From Mycobacterium stomatepiae (GTDB taxonomy: Bacteria; Actinomycetota; Actinomycetes; Mycobacteriales; Mycobacteriaceae), in contig NZ_AP022587.1 in assembly GCF_010731715.1 (NCBI RefSeq), forward strand, positions 2,728,001 through 2,792,000: DNA of 64,000 bases, read 5' to 3'. A program made the position numbers and the translations under genes. Positions 32,327-41,608 of this stretch are shown one piece after another (position 1 is the stretch's first letter; the number at the start of each line of letters is the position of its first letter). The notes beneath the pieces were generated by a model. The model was not told where the DNA came from, ran no database searches, and saw only the letters and a list, made by a program, of their open reading frames with translations.

Positions 32327-33168
32327 TGCCGCTCGGCCAGCTCGACCACGTTCGTCAGCAGGAACGCCCGCGTCAGCGGGCCGATGCCACCGGGGTTCGG
32401 CGACACGTGCCCGGCGACCTCCCACACCTCGGGATGCACGTCGCCGGTGAGCTTGTCATCCACCCGGCTGACGCCGACGTCGAGCACCGCGGCGCCCGGC
32501 CGCACCATGTCGGCGGTCAGCAGATGCGGCACGCCGACGGCGGCGACGATGACGTCGGCCTGCTTGGTCAGCGCCGCCAGGTCGCGAGTTCCGGTGTGGC
32601 ACAACGTCACTGTCGCGTTCTCCGAGCGACGCGTCAGCAGTAGACCCAGGGGACGGCCAACGGTGACCCCGCGGCCGATGACGACCACGTGCGCACCGGC
32701 GATCTCGACGTCGTAGCGCCGCAGCAGGTGCACGATGCCGCGCGGGGTGCACGGCAGCGGCGCCGGGTTGTTGAGCACCAGCCGGCCCAGGTTCGTCGGG
32801 TGCAGGCCGTCGGCGTCCTTGGCGGGATCGATGCGCTCCAGCGCGGCGTTCTCGTCGAGATGCTTGGGCAGCGGCAACTGCACGATGTAGCCGGTGCACT
32901 CGGGGTTGGCGTTCAGCTCGTCGATCGTCTCGTTCAGCTTGGCCGTGGAGATGTCGGCGGGCAAATCGCGACGGATCGAGGTGATGCCCACCTTCGCGCA
33001 GTCGGAATGCTTGCCTCGCACGTAGGCCTGGGAGCCGGGATCGTCACCGACCAGGACCGTGGCCAGCCCGGGCGTACGCCCCGCCGCGGTCAGTGCCGCA
33101 ACTCGTTGCTTGAGGTCGACGAAGATCTCGTCGCGGGTGGCCTTGCCGTCCAGTGTGATTGCGCCCAC
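32323..33168 (-). CDS. folD: Methylene-THF dehydrogenase / methenyl-THF cyclohydrolase
   Basis: Bifunctional one-carbon enzyme that interconverts 5,10-methylene- and 10-formyl-tetrahydrofolate, with NADP. 281 residues, the normal FolD length. The catalytic Tyr49 and Lys53 are in [14 protein letters not shown], followed by [35 protein letters not shown], the dinucleotide loop [13 protein letters not shown], and [12 protein letters not shown]. The start is GTG 33168. It is coupled to DUF3017. Confidence 0.96.
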   Translation of the reverse strand: MGAITLDGKATRDEIFVDLKQRVAALTAAGRTPGLATVLVGDDPGSQAYVRGKHSDCAKVGITSIRRDLPADISTAKLNETIDELNANPECTGYIVQLPLPKHLDENAALERIDPAKDADGLHPTNLGRLVLNNPAPLPCTPRGIVHLLRRYDVEIAGAHVVVIGRGVTVGRPLGLLLTRRSENATVTLCHTGTRDLAALTKQADVIVAAVGVPHLLTADMVRPGAAVLDVGVSRVDDKLTGDVHPEVWEVAGHVSPNPGGIGPLTRAFLLTNVVELAERQ

Positions 33169-33262
33169 GCCTCACAGTCTGGCATGTGCCAGGCAATGCC
33201 CCATGACGGCGACCCGCTACCACCTGCTTCGCAGGCCTTGCGATCGCCGTTAGGCTCCTCGC

Positions 33263-34477
33263 ATGGCATCTGACCAGCCCCAGATTCCGGACGTATTCAG
33301 CCCAGCCAAGCTCGGACCGATCACGCTGCGCAACCGGACCATCAAGTCGGCGACCTTCGAAGCACGCACGCCCGGCGCGCTGGTGAGCGACGACCTGATC
33401 GAGTACCACCGGGCGCCGGCCGCCGGCGGGGTGGGCATGACGACCGTCGCCTATTGCGCCGTCTCGCAAGGCGGACGCACCGAGGGCAACGGACTGTGGA
33501 TGCGCCCCGAGGCGGTGCCGGGGCTGCGCAGGCTCACCGACGCGATCCACGCCGAGGGCGCGGCGATCAGCGCGCAGATCGGTCACGCGGGTCCGGTGGC
33601 CAACGCGAAGTCCAACAAGGCCAAGGCGCTGGCACCGGTCCGGTTCTTCAACCCGATCGGAATGCGCTTTGCCAAGAAGGCAACCCGCGACGACATCAAC
33701 GACGTGATCGAAGCGCACGCCAACGCGGCCCGGTTCGCCATGGAAGCCGGCTTCGACGCGGTCGAAATTCATTTGGGCCACAACTATTTGGCGAGTTCCT
33801 TCCTGTCACCGCTGATCAACCGTCGCGACGACGAGTTCGGCGGGTCGCTGGAGAACCGGGCCAAGGTCGCCCGCGGCATGGTGATGGCCGTTCGCCGCGC
33901 GGTGGAGAAGGAGGGAACGCCGATCGCGGTCACCGCCAAGCTCAACATGACCGACGGCGTGCGGGGCGCGATCAACACCGATGAGTCGCTGATCACCGCC
34001 AAATGGCTGGAAGAAGACGGCGGCCTGGACGCGATCGAACTCACCGCCGGCAGCTCGCTGGTGAACCCGATGTATTTGTTCCGCGGCGATGCCCCACTCA
34101 AGGAGTTCGCCGGGGCGTTCAAACCGCCGCTGCGCTGGGGAATGCGCATGACGGGCACCAAGTTCCTGCGCGAATACCCTTACCGCGAGGCGTATCTGCT
34201 GCGTGACGCCAAGCTGTTCCGGGCCGAACTCAAGATGCCGCTGATCCTGCTCGGCGGCATCACCAACCGGGAGACGATGGACCTGGCGATGGCCGAGGGA
34301 TTCGAGTTCGTCGCGATGGCCCGCGCGCTGCTGGCCGAGCCGGATCTGATCAATCGACTCGCGGCCGACGGCGCCCGGCACGGCGTCCACTCGGCGTGCA
34401 CGCACTGCAATCGGTGCATGCCGACCATCTACACCCGCACCCACTGCGTCGTCACCGGAGCGCCCGACACGGCGTGA
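33263..34477 (+). CDS. NADH:flavin oxidoreductase (old yellow enzyme type) with C-terminal cysteines
   Basis: A 404-residue TIM-barrel FMN enzyme of the OYE/2,4-dienoyl-CoA reductase group, matching Rv3359 by position. Motifs include NRTIKSATFEARTPG, SAQIGHAGP, EIHLGHNYLASSFLSPL and NRRDDEFGGSLENR. The C-terminus has CTHCNRCMP and a later Cys (RTHC), resembling the 4Fe-4S site of dienoyl-CoA reductases, yet the FAD/NADPH domains that normally follow are absent. It probably reduces an enoyl-type substrate, receiving electrons from another protein; that is inference. The start is ATG 33263. Confidence 0.88.
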   Translation: MASDQPQIPDVFSPAKLGPITLRNRTIKSATFEARTPGALVSDDLIEYHRAPAAGGVGMTTVAYCAVSQGGRTEGNGLWMRPEAVPGLRRLTDAIHAEGAAISAQIGHAGPVANAKSNKAKALAPVRFFNPIGMRFAKKATRDDINDVIEAHANAARFAMEAGFDAVEIHLGHNYLASSFLSPLINRRDDEFGGSLENRAKVARGMVMAVRRAVEKEGTPIAVTAKLNMTDGVRGAINTDESLITAKWLEEDGGLDAIELTAGSSLVNPMYLFRGDAPLKEFAGAFKPPLRWGMRMTGTKFLREYPYREAYLLRDAKLFRAELKMPLILLGGITNRETMDLAMAEGFEFVAMARALLAEPDLINRLAADGARHGVHSACTHCNRCMPTIYTRTHCVVTGAPDTA

Positions 34478-34558
34478 TCGCGGGGTGACCGCCCGGGCAC
34501 AACTGGCCCGACGTGCCGCATCGGTGCAGATCGTGAAATAGGTCCACGGGCTAGAGTT

Positions 34559-37234
34559 GTGGCGATGAATTCACCAGTCGCGCCGGCGCTGACTGTCCGG
34601 TATGACGGGTCGGAACGCACCTTTGCAGCAGGTCACGACGTGGTGGTGGGGCGCGATCTCCGGGCCGATCTGCGCATCACGCACCCCCTGATTTCGCGCG
34701 CCCATCTGTTGCTGCGTTTCGACCAGGGCCGCTGGCTGGCGATCGACAACGGTTCGCTCAACGGCACTTTCGCCAACGGCCGCAAGGTTCCGGTCATCGA
34801 CATCCACGACGGCCAGAGCATCAACATCGGAAACCCCGACGGCCCGTTGCTGACCTTCGAGGTCGGGCGCCACCAAGGCATGGCCGGGCGCCCGCCGCGG
34901 ACCGAGTCGATGGGGCTTCCGGTCGGTGCTCCGGGCGCGTGGCCTTCGTCACAGGCGTCGGGTCAGCCGCTGCCCGCCCCGCCCGGACCGCCACCCGTGC
35001 GCCAGACCACCTGGGGCGCGCCACCGCCGCCGCGGCCGCATCCCGGGATGCCACCCCCGCGGCCGGGACCGCCGGGGCCACCGGGGCAGCCCGTATACCC
35101 GACGTCGCTCGGGCGACCGACCGCGCCGTATCCCAACAACGCCCCGCCCAACTATCCGCCGCAGCCGCAGATGTCCGCGCCCGTCGGAACCCCGCTGGCT
35201 CCGAAGACACAGATGTCGCCTGTCGCCGAGGCCAAGGCGCCCGAAGTGGCGAACCTGGCGACCAAGATGTTCCAGGCGCTGCTGCCGTCTCGATCGGGCG
35301 CGATCGAAAAGCCGTCCAATGGGCTCACGATCGGGCGTGCCACCGACAACGACATCGTCATTCAGGACGTCCTGGCCTCGCGCCACCACGCGTTCTTGCT
35401 CCAGACGCCGATCGGCACCGAGATCCGCGACGCGCACAGCGTCAACGGAACCTACGTCAATGGCGTCCGCGTCGGCTCGGCGGTGCTGACCGAGGGCGAC
35501 GTGGTCACGATCGGAAACGTCGACCTGGTCTTCACCCGCGACACGTTGGTCCGCCGCACCGAAGCCGCGACGCGCACCGGCGGCCTCGAGGTCAACTCGG
35601 TCTGCTACGAAGTCGACAACGGCAAGCAGCTGCTCGACCACGTCTCGCTGACCGCCCGGCCCGGCACGCTGACCGCGATCATCGGTGGCTCCGGCGCCGG
35701 CAAAACCACGCTGTCGCGGTTGATCGCCGGGTACACCAGCCCCAGCTCCGGCACGGTGACATTCGAGGGTCACAACATCCACACCGATTACTCCTCGCTG
35801 CGCAGCAGGATCGGCATGGTCCCGCAGGACGACGTCGTACACCGACAGCTGACGGTCAACCAGGCGCTGGGGTACGCCGCCGAGCTGCGCCTGCCGCCGG
35901 ACACCAGCAAGGCTGAGCGCGCCCAGGTGGTCGCCCAGGTACTCGAAGAGCTGGAGATGACCAAGCACGCCGACACCCGCGTGGACAAATTGTCCGGCGG
36001 ACAGCGCAAACGCGCCTCCGTCGCGCTGGAGTTGCTGACCCAACCATCGCTGCTGCTGCTGGATGAGCCGACCTCGGGTCTGGACCCGGCGCTGGACCGT
36101 CAGGTGATGCTGATGCTGCGCCTGCTCGCCGACGCCGGCCGCGTGGTGCTGGTGGTCACCCACTCGGTGTCCTACCTGGACGTCTGCGACCAAATCCTGC
36201 TGATGGCGCCGGGCGGCAAGACCGCGTTCCAGGGCCCGCCCGACCAGGTCGAGGCCGCCATGGGCACCCGCAACTGGGCCGACATCTTCGCCAGCGTCGG
36301 CGCCGATCCCGACGAGGCCAACCGCCGCTTCAAGGAGCGCAATCAGCAGTCGTCGCAGCCGCCGGCTCGCGAGAGCCCGGCGGACCTGGGCGACCCGCCG
36401 CCGACCAACCTGCGCCGGCAGATATCCACGATCGCCCGGCGTCAGGTGCGCCTGGTCATCTCGGACCGCGGCTACACCATCTTCCTGGCTGTGTTGCCGT
36501 TCCTGATCGGCGCGCTGTCGCTGACCGTGAAGGGCCCCAAGCCCGGTCTCGGGCCCGCCGATCCGCTCGGCCTGGCACCAACGCAACCGCAGTACATCAT
36601 GGTGCTCTTGAACATCGGCGCGATCTTCATGGGCACCGCGCTGACCATTCGCGACCTCATCGGAGAGCGCGCGATCTTCCGTCGAGAACAGGCCGTAGGC
36701 CTGTCCACCGGGGCCTACCTGCTGGCCAAGGTCATGGTGTTCTGCATCTTCGCGACCCTGCAGGCCGCGATCGCGGTCTTCATCGTGCGGCTCGGCAAAG
36801 GCGCACCCACCCAGCCGGCGCTGTTCTTCGGTGATGCGACGGTGTCGTTGTTCGTCACCGTGGCGGGCGCGTGTGTCGCGTCGGCGATTTTCGGCCTGAT
36901 GCTGTCCGCCCTCGCGCAGTCGAACGAGCAGATCATGCCGCTGCTGGTGGTGTCGATCATGAGCCAATTGGTGTTGGCCGGCGGAATGATCCAGGTCTAT
37001 CAGCGCCCGGGCTTAGAGCAGCTGGCCTGGCTGACCCCGGCGCGCTGGGGTTATGCGGCGGCCGCGTCGTCGATCGACTTTCCGGCGCTGGTGAAGGTCA
37101 AACAGATCCCGACTAACGACCCGATATGGCAGCACTCGAAACACATCATGCTTTTCGACATGGCCATGCTCGGAGTCCTGTGCATAAGCTATAGCGCGAT
37201 CGTGTGGTGGAAGATCCGGCTGAAACGACGCTGA
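34559..37234 (+). CDS. FHA-ABC exporter, Rv1747-like (copy 1)
   Basis: An 891-residue fusion of phosphothreonine-binding and transport domains: FHA1 (residues ~15-95, SRAHLLLRF, NGSLNGTFANG), a proline-rich linker (~105-210), FHA2 (~235-325, SRHHAFLL, NGTYVNG), an ABC ATPase (Walker A GGSGAGKTT ~376, LSGGQ ~478, Walker B LLLLDEPTSGLDP ~500, VTHS) and an ABC2-type membrane domain with six helices (~620-891). It is the architecture of M. tuberculosis Rv1747, which exports phosphoinositol mannosides and is controlled by Ser/Thr kinase PknF phosphorylating the linker. GTG 34559 or ATG 34565 starts. No kinase gene lies in the window. Confidence 0.92.
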   Translation: MAMNSPVAPALTVRYDGSERTFAAGHDVVVGRDLRADLRITHPLISRAHLLLRFDQGRWLAIDNGSLNGTFANGRKVPVIDIHDGQSINIGNPDGPLLTFEVGRHQGMAGRPPRTESMGLPVGAPGAWPSSQASGQPLPAPPGPPPVRQTTWGAPPPPRPHPGMPPPRPGPPGPPGQPVYPTSLGRPTAPYPNNAPPNYPPQPQMSAPVGTPLAPKTQMSPVAEAKAPEVANLATKMFQALLPSRSGAIEKPSNGLTIGRATDNDIVIQDVLASRHHAFLLQTPIGTEIRDAHSVNGTYVNGVRVGSAVLTEGDVVTIGNVDLVFTRDTLVRRTEAATRTGGLEVNSVCYEVDNGKQLLDHVSLTARPGTLTAIIGGSGAGKTTLSRLIAGYTSPSSGTVTFEGHNIHTDYSSLRSRIGMVPQDDVVHRQLTVNQALGYAAELRLPPDTSKAERAQVVAQVLEELEMTKHADTRVDKLSGGQRKRASVALELLTQPSLLLLDEPTSGLDPALDRQVMLMLRLLADAGRVVLVVTHSVSYLDVCDQILLMAPGGKTAFQGPPDQVEAAMGTRNWADIFASVGADPDEANRRFKERNQQSSQPPARESPADLGDPPPTNLRRQISTIARRQVRLVISDRGYTIFLAVLPFLIGALSLTVKGPKPGLGPADPLGLAPTQPQYIMVLLNIGAIFMGTALTIRDLIGERAIFRREQAVGLSTGAYLLAKVMVFCIFATLQAAIAVFIVRLGKGAPTQPALFFGDATVSLFVTVAGACVASAIFGLMLSALAQSNEQIMPLLVVSIMSQLVLAGGMIQVYQRPGLEQLAWLTPARWGYAAAASSIDFPALVKVKQIPTNDPIWQHSKHIMLFDMAMLGVLCISYSAIVWWKIRLKRR

Positions 37235-37238
37235 ACTG

Positions 37239-39698
37239 ATGAATGCGCCTGCGCAATCGGTACTGACTGTTCGGTCCAACCGATCCGAACTCAGTTTCGC
37301 CCCCGGCGGGGACGTCATTGTCGGCAGCGACGTGCGCGCCGACCTACGCGTCGCGCATCCGCTGGTCACCCGCGCGCACCTGGTGCTGCGCTTCGATCAG
37401 GGCAGATGGGTTGCGGCAGACAATAATTCGCGCAACGGCATCTTCGTCGACGGACGCCAGGTGCCGAGCGCCGAGATCCGGGACGGCCAGGCCATCAGCC
37501 TCGGGGCCCCCGACGGTCCGCAGATCACCTTCGCGATTGGACGCCACCGCGGCAACGTCGGCGTGCTGCCGCCGACCTCGCAGACGGTCCCGACCATCCC
37601 ACCGCCCGGCAGATTCCAGGACCAGCCCACCGACGCGGTGCACACGAGGGCCGTGCCGATCGTGCGGCCGACCGTGACGACCCAGGCCGTCCCGAACGAC
37701 GCGACCCGGGTGGCGCAGCCGGCGGGCACCGACATGTCGCAGTTCCCGACCCGGGTGATGAAGGTCGTCGGACCCGAATCGGGTGTGCAAGGACGTTCCG
37801 GGGGCACCGCTTGGATCGGCCGCGAACTCGACAACGACATCGTCATCCACGACGTGCTGGCGTCGCGCCACCACGCGTTCCTGGAGCCGACACCCGCCGG
37901 CATCGAGATCCGCGACGCGAACAGGATCAACGGGACGTTCGTCAACGGGGTACGGGTCGCGCAGGCCCTGCTGGCCGAGGGCGACGTGGTCACGATCGGC
38001 AACGTCGACCTGGTGTTCACCGCCGGAATGCTGGCGCGCCGCCAGGAAGCGGCGACGAGCACCGGAGGCCTCGAGGTGCGCGAGGTCGGCTTCGCGATCA
38101 ACGGCAAGGACCTGCTGCAGCAGATCTCGATGACGGCCCGGCCGGGCACCCTGACCGCCATCATCGGCGGCTCGGGTGCCGGCAAGTCGACCCTGTCGCG
38201 GCTGATCGCCGGATACACCACCCCCACCGCCGGCGCGGTCACCTTCGAGGGCCACAACATCCACACCGCCTACGCCACCCTGCGCAGCAGGATCGGGATG
38301 GTCCCGCAGGACGACGTCGTGCACCGTCAGCTGACCGTCAACCAGGCGCTGGGCTATGCGGCCGAACTGCGCCTGCCACCCGACACCAGCAAGGACGACC
38401 GCGCCCAGGTGGTCGCGCAGGTCCTCGACGAGCTGGGACTGACCGAACATGCCGACACCCGGGTCGACAAGCTCTCCGGCGGCCAGCGCAAGCGCGCGTC
38501 GGTGGCCCTGGAACTGTTGACCGGGCCGTCGCTGCTGATCCTCGACGAGCCGACCTCGGGTTTGGACCCGGCGCTGGACCTGCAGGTCATGACGATGCTG
38601 CGCCAGCTCGCCGATGCCGGGCGCGTCGTGCTCGTCGTCACACACTCGCTCACCTATCTCGACGTCTGCGATCAGGTGCTGCTGATGGCGCCCGGCGGAA
38701 AGATCGCGTTCCTGGGCCCACCCGGTCAAATCGGGGACGCGATGGGCACCACCAACTGGGCCCAGATCTTCGCCAAGGTGGGCGCCGACCCCGACGAGGC
38801 CAACCGCCGCTTCCTGGAACGCCAAGACCACGCGCCACCCACCCGGGGCGAGACGCCGGTCGATCTGGGCGCCCCGGCGCGCAGCAGCATGCTGCGCCAG
38901 TTCTCCACGATCGCGCGACGCCAGATCCGGTTGATCATCTCGGACCGCGCCTACTTCGCGTTCCTGGCATTGTTGCCGTTCATTCTGGGTGTGCTGTCGC
39001 TGACGGTGCCGGGCCACACCGGGTTCGGCGTCGCCGATCCGAACAGTGAGACTCCCGACGAAGCCGCCCAGATCCTGACGCTGATGTCGATCGCCGCCGT
39101 CTTCATGGGCACGGCGTTGACGATCCGCGACCTGATCGGCGAACGTCCGATCTTCCAGCGCGAGCAGGCGGTCGGCCTGTCCACCGGGGCCTACCTGGGC
39201 GCCAAGATCACGGTGTTCTGCGCGTTCGCCATCGTCCAGGCCGCGATCGCGACCGGCATCGTGCTGATCGGCAAGGGCACACCCAAACAGCCGGCGCTGC
39301 TGCTCGGGAATGCCAGCCTGGAGCTGTTCGTCACCGTGGCCGCGACGTGTGTGGCCTCGGCGATTCTCGGGTTGGTGCTGTCGTCGATCGCCCGGTCCAA
39401 CGAGCAGATCATGCCGCTGTTGGTGGTGTCGCTGATGCTGCAGCTGGTGCTGGCCGGTGGCCTGATCCCGGTGACCGGCCGGCTCTTCCTCGACCAGCTG
39501 TCCTGGCTGATGCCGTCGCGCTGGGGCTACGCGGCCTCGGCGTCGACGGTCAATCTGCGGATGCTGGTACCGATCGGCCCCAAGGACAGCCACTGGGCGC
39601 ACACCGACAGCGCTTGGCTGCTCGACATGGGGATGCTCGGCGCGCTGTCGGTGATCTACTCGGCCATCGTCTGGTGGCGCATCCGGCTGAAGCGCTAG
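37239..39698 (+). CDS. FHA-ABC exporter, Rv1747-like (copy 2)
   Basis: Paralogue of the preceding gene, 819 residues, 4 bases downstream and surely co-transcribed. Same order: FHA1, linker, FHA2, ABC ATPase (GGSGAGKST ~310, LSGGQ ~412, LILDEPTSGLDP), and an ABC2 membrane domain. The ATPase and membrane halves are very similar to copy 1. The linker (~110-175) differs: it lacks the long proline stretches and is rich in Thr (QTVPTIPPP, TVTTQAVP, DATRVAQP), offering different candidate phosphorylation sites. As half-transporters of this type dimerise, the two may form a heterodimer. The stop overlaps mfpA as CTAG. Confidence 0.92.
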   Translation: MNAPAQSVLTVRSNRSELSFAPGGDVIVGSDVRADLRVAHPLVTRAHLVLRFDQGRWVAADNNSRNGIFVDGRQVPSAEIRDGQAISLGAPDGPQITFAIGRHRGNVGVLPPTSQTVPTIPPPGRFQDQPTDAVHTRAVPIVRPTVTTQAVPNDATRVAQPAGTDMSQFPTRVMKVVGPESGVQGRSGGTAWIGRELDNDIVIHDVLASRHHAFLEPTPAGIEIRDANRINGTFVNGVRVAQALLAEGDVVTIGNVDLVFTAGMLARRQEAATSTGGLEVREVGFAINGKDLLQQISMTARPGTLTAIIGGSGAGKSTLSRLIAGYTTPTAGAVTFEGHNIHTAYATLRSRIGMVPQDDVVHRQLTVNQALGYAAELRLPPDTSKDDRAQVVAQVLDELGLTEHADTRVDKLSGGQRKRASVALELLTGPSLLILDEPTSGLDPALDLQVMTMLRQLADAGRVVLVVTHSLTYLDVCDQVLLMAPGGKIAFLGPPGQIGDAMGTTNWAQIFAKVGADPDEANRRFLERQDHAPPTRGETPVDLGAPARSSMLRQFSTIARRQIRLIISDRAYFAFLALLPFILGVLSLTVPGHTGFGVADPNSETPDEAAQILTLMSIAAVFMGTALTIRDLIGERPIFQREQAVGLSTGAYLGAKITVFCAFAIVQAAIATGIVLIGKGTPKQPALLLGNASLELFVTVAATCVASAILGLVLSSIARSNEQIMPLLVVSLMLQLVLAGGLIPVTGRLFLDQLSWLMPSRWGYAASASTVNLRMLVPIGPKDSHWAHTDSAWLLDMGMLGALSVIYSAIVWWRIRLKR

Positions 39699-40252
39699 TC
39701 AGACTTCGTGTCCAGGCGCAGCCCATGCGCCAGTGCGAACGCCATCGCCTGCGGGACATCCACCCGCACACCGGTCAGTGTGGCGGTGCGCCACAACGCC
39801 GGATCCGCCGTCGCGCCGCGCAGGTCGGCGTCGTCGAGCCGGGTGCCGGTGGTCCGGGCGCCGGACAGGTCGGCGCCGCGCAGTACGGCCTTGCGCAGGT
39901 CGGTCTCCACCAGGCTGGTCTCCCGCAGCCGGCACCCGCTCAGGTCGACGCCGCGCAGGTCGTTGCCGCCCAGCACCGCGAGCGTGAAGTCCACCTCGTC
40001 GAACGTGATCGGCCGCAACCGGCACTGCACGAAGACCGATCCCAGCATGCTGCACTGCGCAAACGTGCTGTGCCACAGCGTTGTTCGCTCGAATTTGCAG
40101 TTACGGAAGGCGGAGCCGCGATGTTGGGATTCGGCGAGGTTGACGCCGCTGAAATTACACTCGCTGAACACGACCCGCTCGGTGCACAACCGGCCGAGGT
40201 CATCGTCGGTGAAATCGCGGCCGGTGAACTCGCGATCGGCCCACTGCTCCAC
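39695..40252 (-). CDS. mfpA: Pentapeptide-repeat protein MfpA, DNA gyrase inhibitor
   Basis: A right-handed quadrilateral beta-helix protein that mimics DNA and binds gyrase, affecting fluoroquinolone response. The 185 residues consist almost wholly of A(D/N)LXX repeats: FSGVNLAESQHRGSAF, FERTTLWHSTF, GNDLRGVDLSG, RETSLVETDLRKAVL, RGADLSGARTTG. The length matches M. tuberculosis MfpA (183). I chose GTG 40252 by homology (EQWADREFTGRDF); TTG 40261, overlapping the mfpB stop as TTGA, would add three residues and couple translation. It is the last gene of the conservon, downstream of its regulator GTPase. Confidence 0.95.
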   Translation of the reverse strand: MEQWADREFTGRDFTDDDLGRLCTERVVFSECNFSGVNLAESQHRGSAFRNCKFERTTLWHSTFAQCSMLGSVFVQCRLRPITFDEVDFTLAVLGGNDLRGVDLSGCRLRETSLVETDLRKAVLRGADLSGARTTGTRLDDADLRGATADPALWRTATLTGVRVDVPQAMAFALAHGLRLDTKSD

Positions 40253-40257
40253 GTCGG

Positions 40258-40830
40258 TCAAGCCGACAGGCTCGCGAGGGCGTACTCGCTGATCGCGATC
40301 AGCGCATCGGTGGCCGACCGGCGGTCCCTGGCATCGACGTTGATCACCGGAGTGTGCGGCGACAGGGCGAGCGCTTCGCGGATCGCGCCAGCGGGATAGC
40401 TTGGCGCACCGTCGAATTGGTTGACCGCGATCAGGAACGGTAGGTTGCGGTGCTCGAAGAAGTCGACCGCGGCGAAGCTGTCCTGCAGCCGGCGGCAGTC
40501 GACCAGGACGATCGCGCCGATCGCGCCACGCACCAGGTCGTCCCACATGAACCAGAACCGCCGCTGACCCGGCGTGCCGAACAGGTAGAGCACCAGGTCG
40601 CGGTCCAGCGTGATCCGGCCGAAGTCCATCGCCACCGTCGTCGTCCGCTTGTTGGGGGTGGCCTCGAGCATGTCGACGCCGGCCGAGGCGTCGGTGACGA
40701 TCTCCTCGGTGCGCAACGGCATGATCTCCGAGACCGCCCCGACGAACGTGGTCTTGCCGGCGCCGAACCCACCGGCGACGACGATCTTCGTCGACGCGGT
40801 GGCGCCGGAGTCAGAATGCCTTGAGACCAC
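40258..40830 (-). CDS. mfpB: Conservon small GTPase MfpB
   Basis: A 190-residue Ras-like GTPase of the bacterial conservon type. P-loop GGFGAGKTT at 20-28, switch region TTTVAMDFG, G3 LFGTPGQRRF, and G4-like NQFD. MfpB interacts with MfpA and alters its effect on gyrase in M. smegmatis; its nucleotide state is expected to be set by the upstream roadblock protein. GTG 40830 lies 20 bases inside the DUF742 gene, so the operon is tightly coupled. Confidence 0.93.
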   Translation of the reverse strand: MVSRHSDSGATASTKIVVAGGFGAGKTTFVGAVSEIMPLRTEEIVTDASAGVDMLEATPNKRTTTVAMDFGRITLDRDLVLYLFGTPGQRRFWFMWDDLVRGAIGAIVLVDCRRLQDSFAAVDFFEHRNLPFLIAVNQFDGAPSYPAGAIREALALSPHTPVINVDARDRRSATDALIAISEYALASLSA

Positions 40831-41185
40831 GCAGGGTCCTTCCTATCAGTTCGTGGCGCTCGTCCCGCGTCGACTGCTCGGTCAACGTTCGGTGCACCCG
40901 AAGGTAACCGGACAGCACCAGATCACCGACCAGCACCCGCGCGACTCCGATCGGCAGGTCCAGCCGGGCCGAAATCTCGGCGACGGACGGGCTTTGGACG
41001 CACAGTCGGATGATCTTGCCTCGCGTATCGTCGGCCGGCCACCGGTGCGCCCGCCCGGCCTGCAACGTCTGAACCGGCGCCTCCAGCGGGAGGTCGACGC
41101 CGGTGTTGGTCCGTCCGCCGGTCAGAGTGTACGGACGGACCAGGCTCGCCTCACGTGCGGACGGCCCGGGTTCGCGTTTGTCCAT
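40811..41185 (-). CDS. DUF742 conservon protein
   Basis: A 124-residue protein with the DUF742 pattern: SLVRPYTLTGGRT near the start and a winged-helix-like C-terminal half (IIRLCVQSPSVAEISARLDLP, VLVGDLVLSGYLRVH). It is the third member of the conserved four-gene conservon and lies between the roadblock protein (6 bases upstream) and mfpB (overlap). Its biochemical role is not established; the helix-turn-helix look suggests protein or DNA binding. Confidence 0.9.
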   Translation of the reverse strand: MDKREPGPSAREASLVRPYTLTGGRTNTGVDLPLEAPVQTLQAGRAHRWPADDTRGKIIRLCVQSPSVAEISARLDLPIGVARVLVGDLVLSGYLRVHRTLTEQSTRDERHELIGRTLRGLKAF

Positions 41186-41191
41186 CGCGGC

Positions 41192-41608
41192 TCACGAGTG
41201 GCTTCTGCTGGGCGGCGACGCGGAACGGCGGGTGGACTGCACGACGCCGCCGACCCGTTCGACGAGGATGGCCATCTCGTATCCGATCTGGCCGATGTCA
41301 CACGACGTCTCGGCCAGCGTCGCCAGGTGCGACCCGTCGCCGACCCGCATCAACAACAGGTAGCCGTTCTGCATCTCGACCACCGACTGCAGCACCTGCC
41401 CGCCGTCGAACAGCTGTGCGGCGCCCGTCGCGAGGCTGGCCAGCCCGGACGCCACCGCAGCCAGCTGGTCGGCTCGTTCGCGGGGTAGCCGCTCGCTGGC
41501 GGCGATCGGCAGACCGTCGACGGACACCAGCAGCGCATGCGCCACCCCGGGGACCTCGCGGGCGAACTTCGTCACCAGCCAGTCCAGTGAGCTGCCTGCA
41601 GATGTCAT
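41192..41608 (-). CDS. Roadblock/LC7 domain protein of the conservon
   Basis: A 138-residue Roadblock/LC7 protein ([55 protein letters not shown]). Such proteins act as regulators of the adjacent small GTPase, like MglB on MglA. ATG 41608 overlaps the kinase stop (ATGA). Ser/Arg-rich C-terminal tail. By position it corresponds to Rv3364c. Confidence 0.93.
   Translation of the reverse strand: MTSAGSSLDWLVTKFAREVPGVAHALLVSVDGLPIAASERLPRERADQLAAVASGLASLATGAAQLFDGGQVLQSVVEMQNGYLLLMRVGDGSHLATLAETSCDIGQIGYEMAILVERVGGVVQSTRRSASPPSRSHS

Noticed and set aside
34949..36967. A 672-codon - strand frame opposite the first FHA-ABC gene
   Set aside because: Complete overlap with a well-supported multi-domain gene and low-complexity composition; a shadow of third-position G/C.
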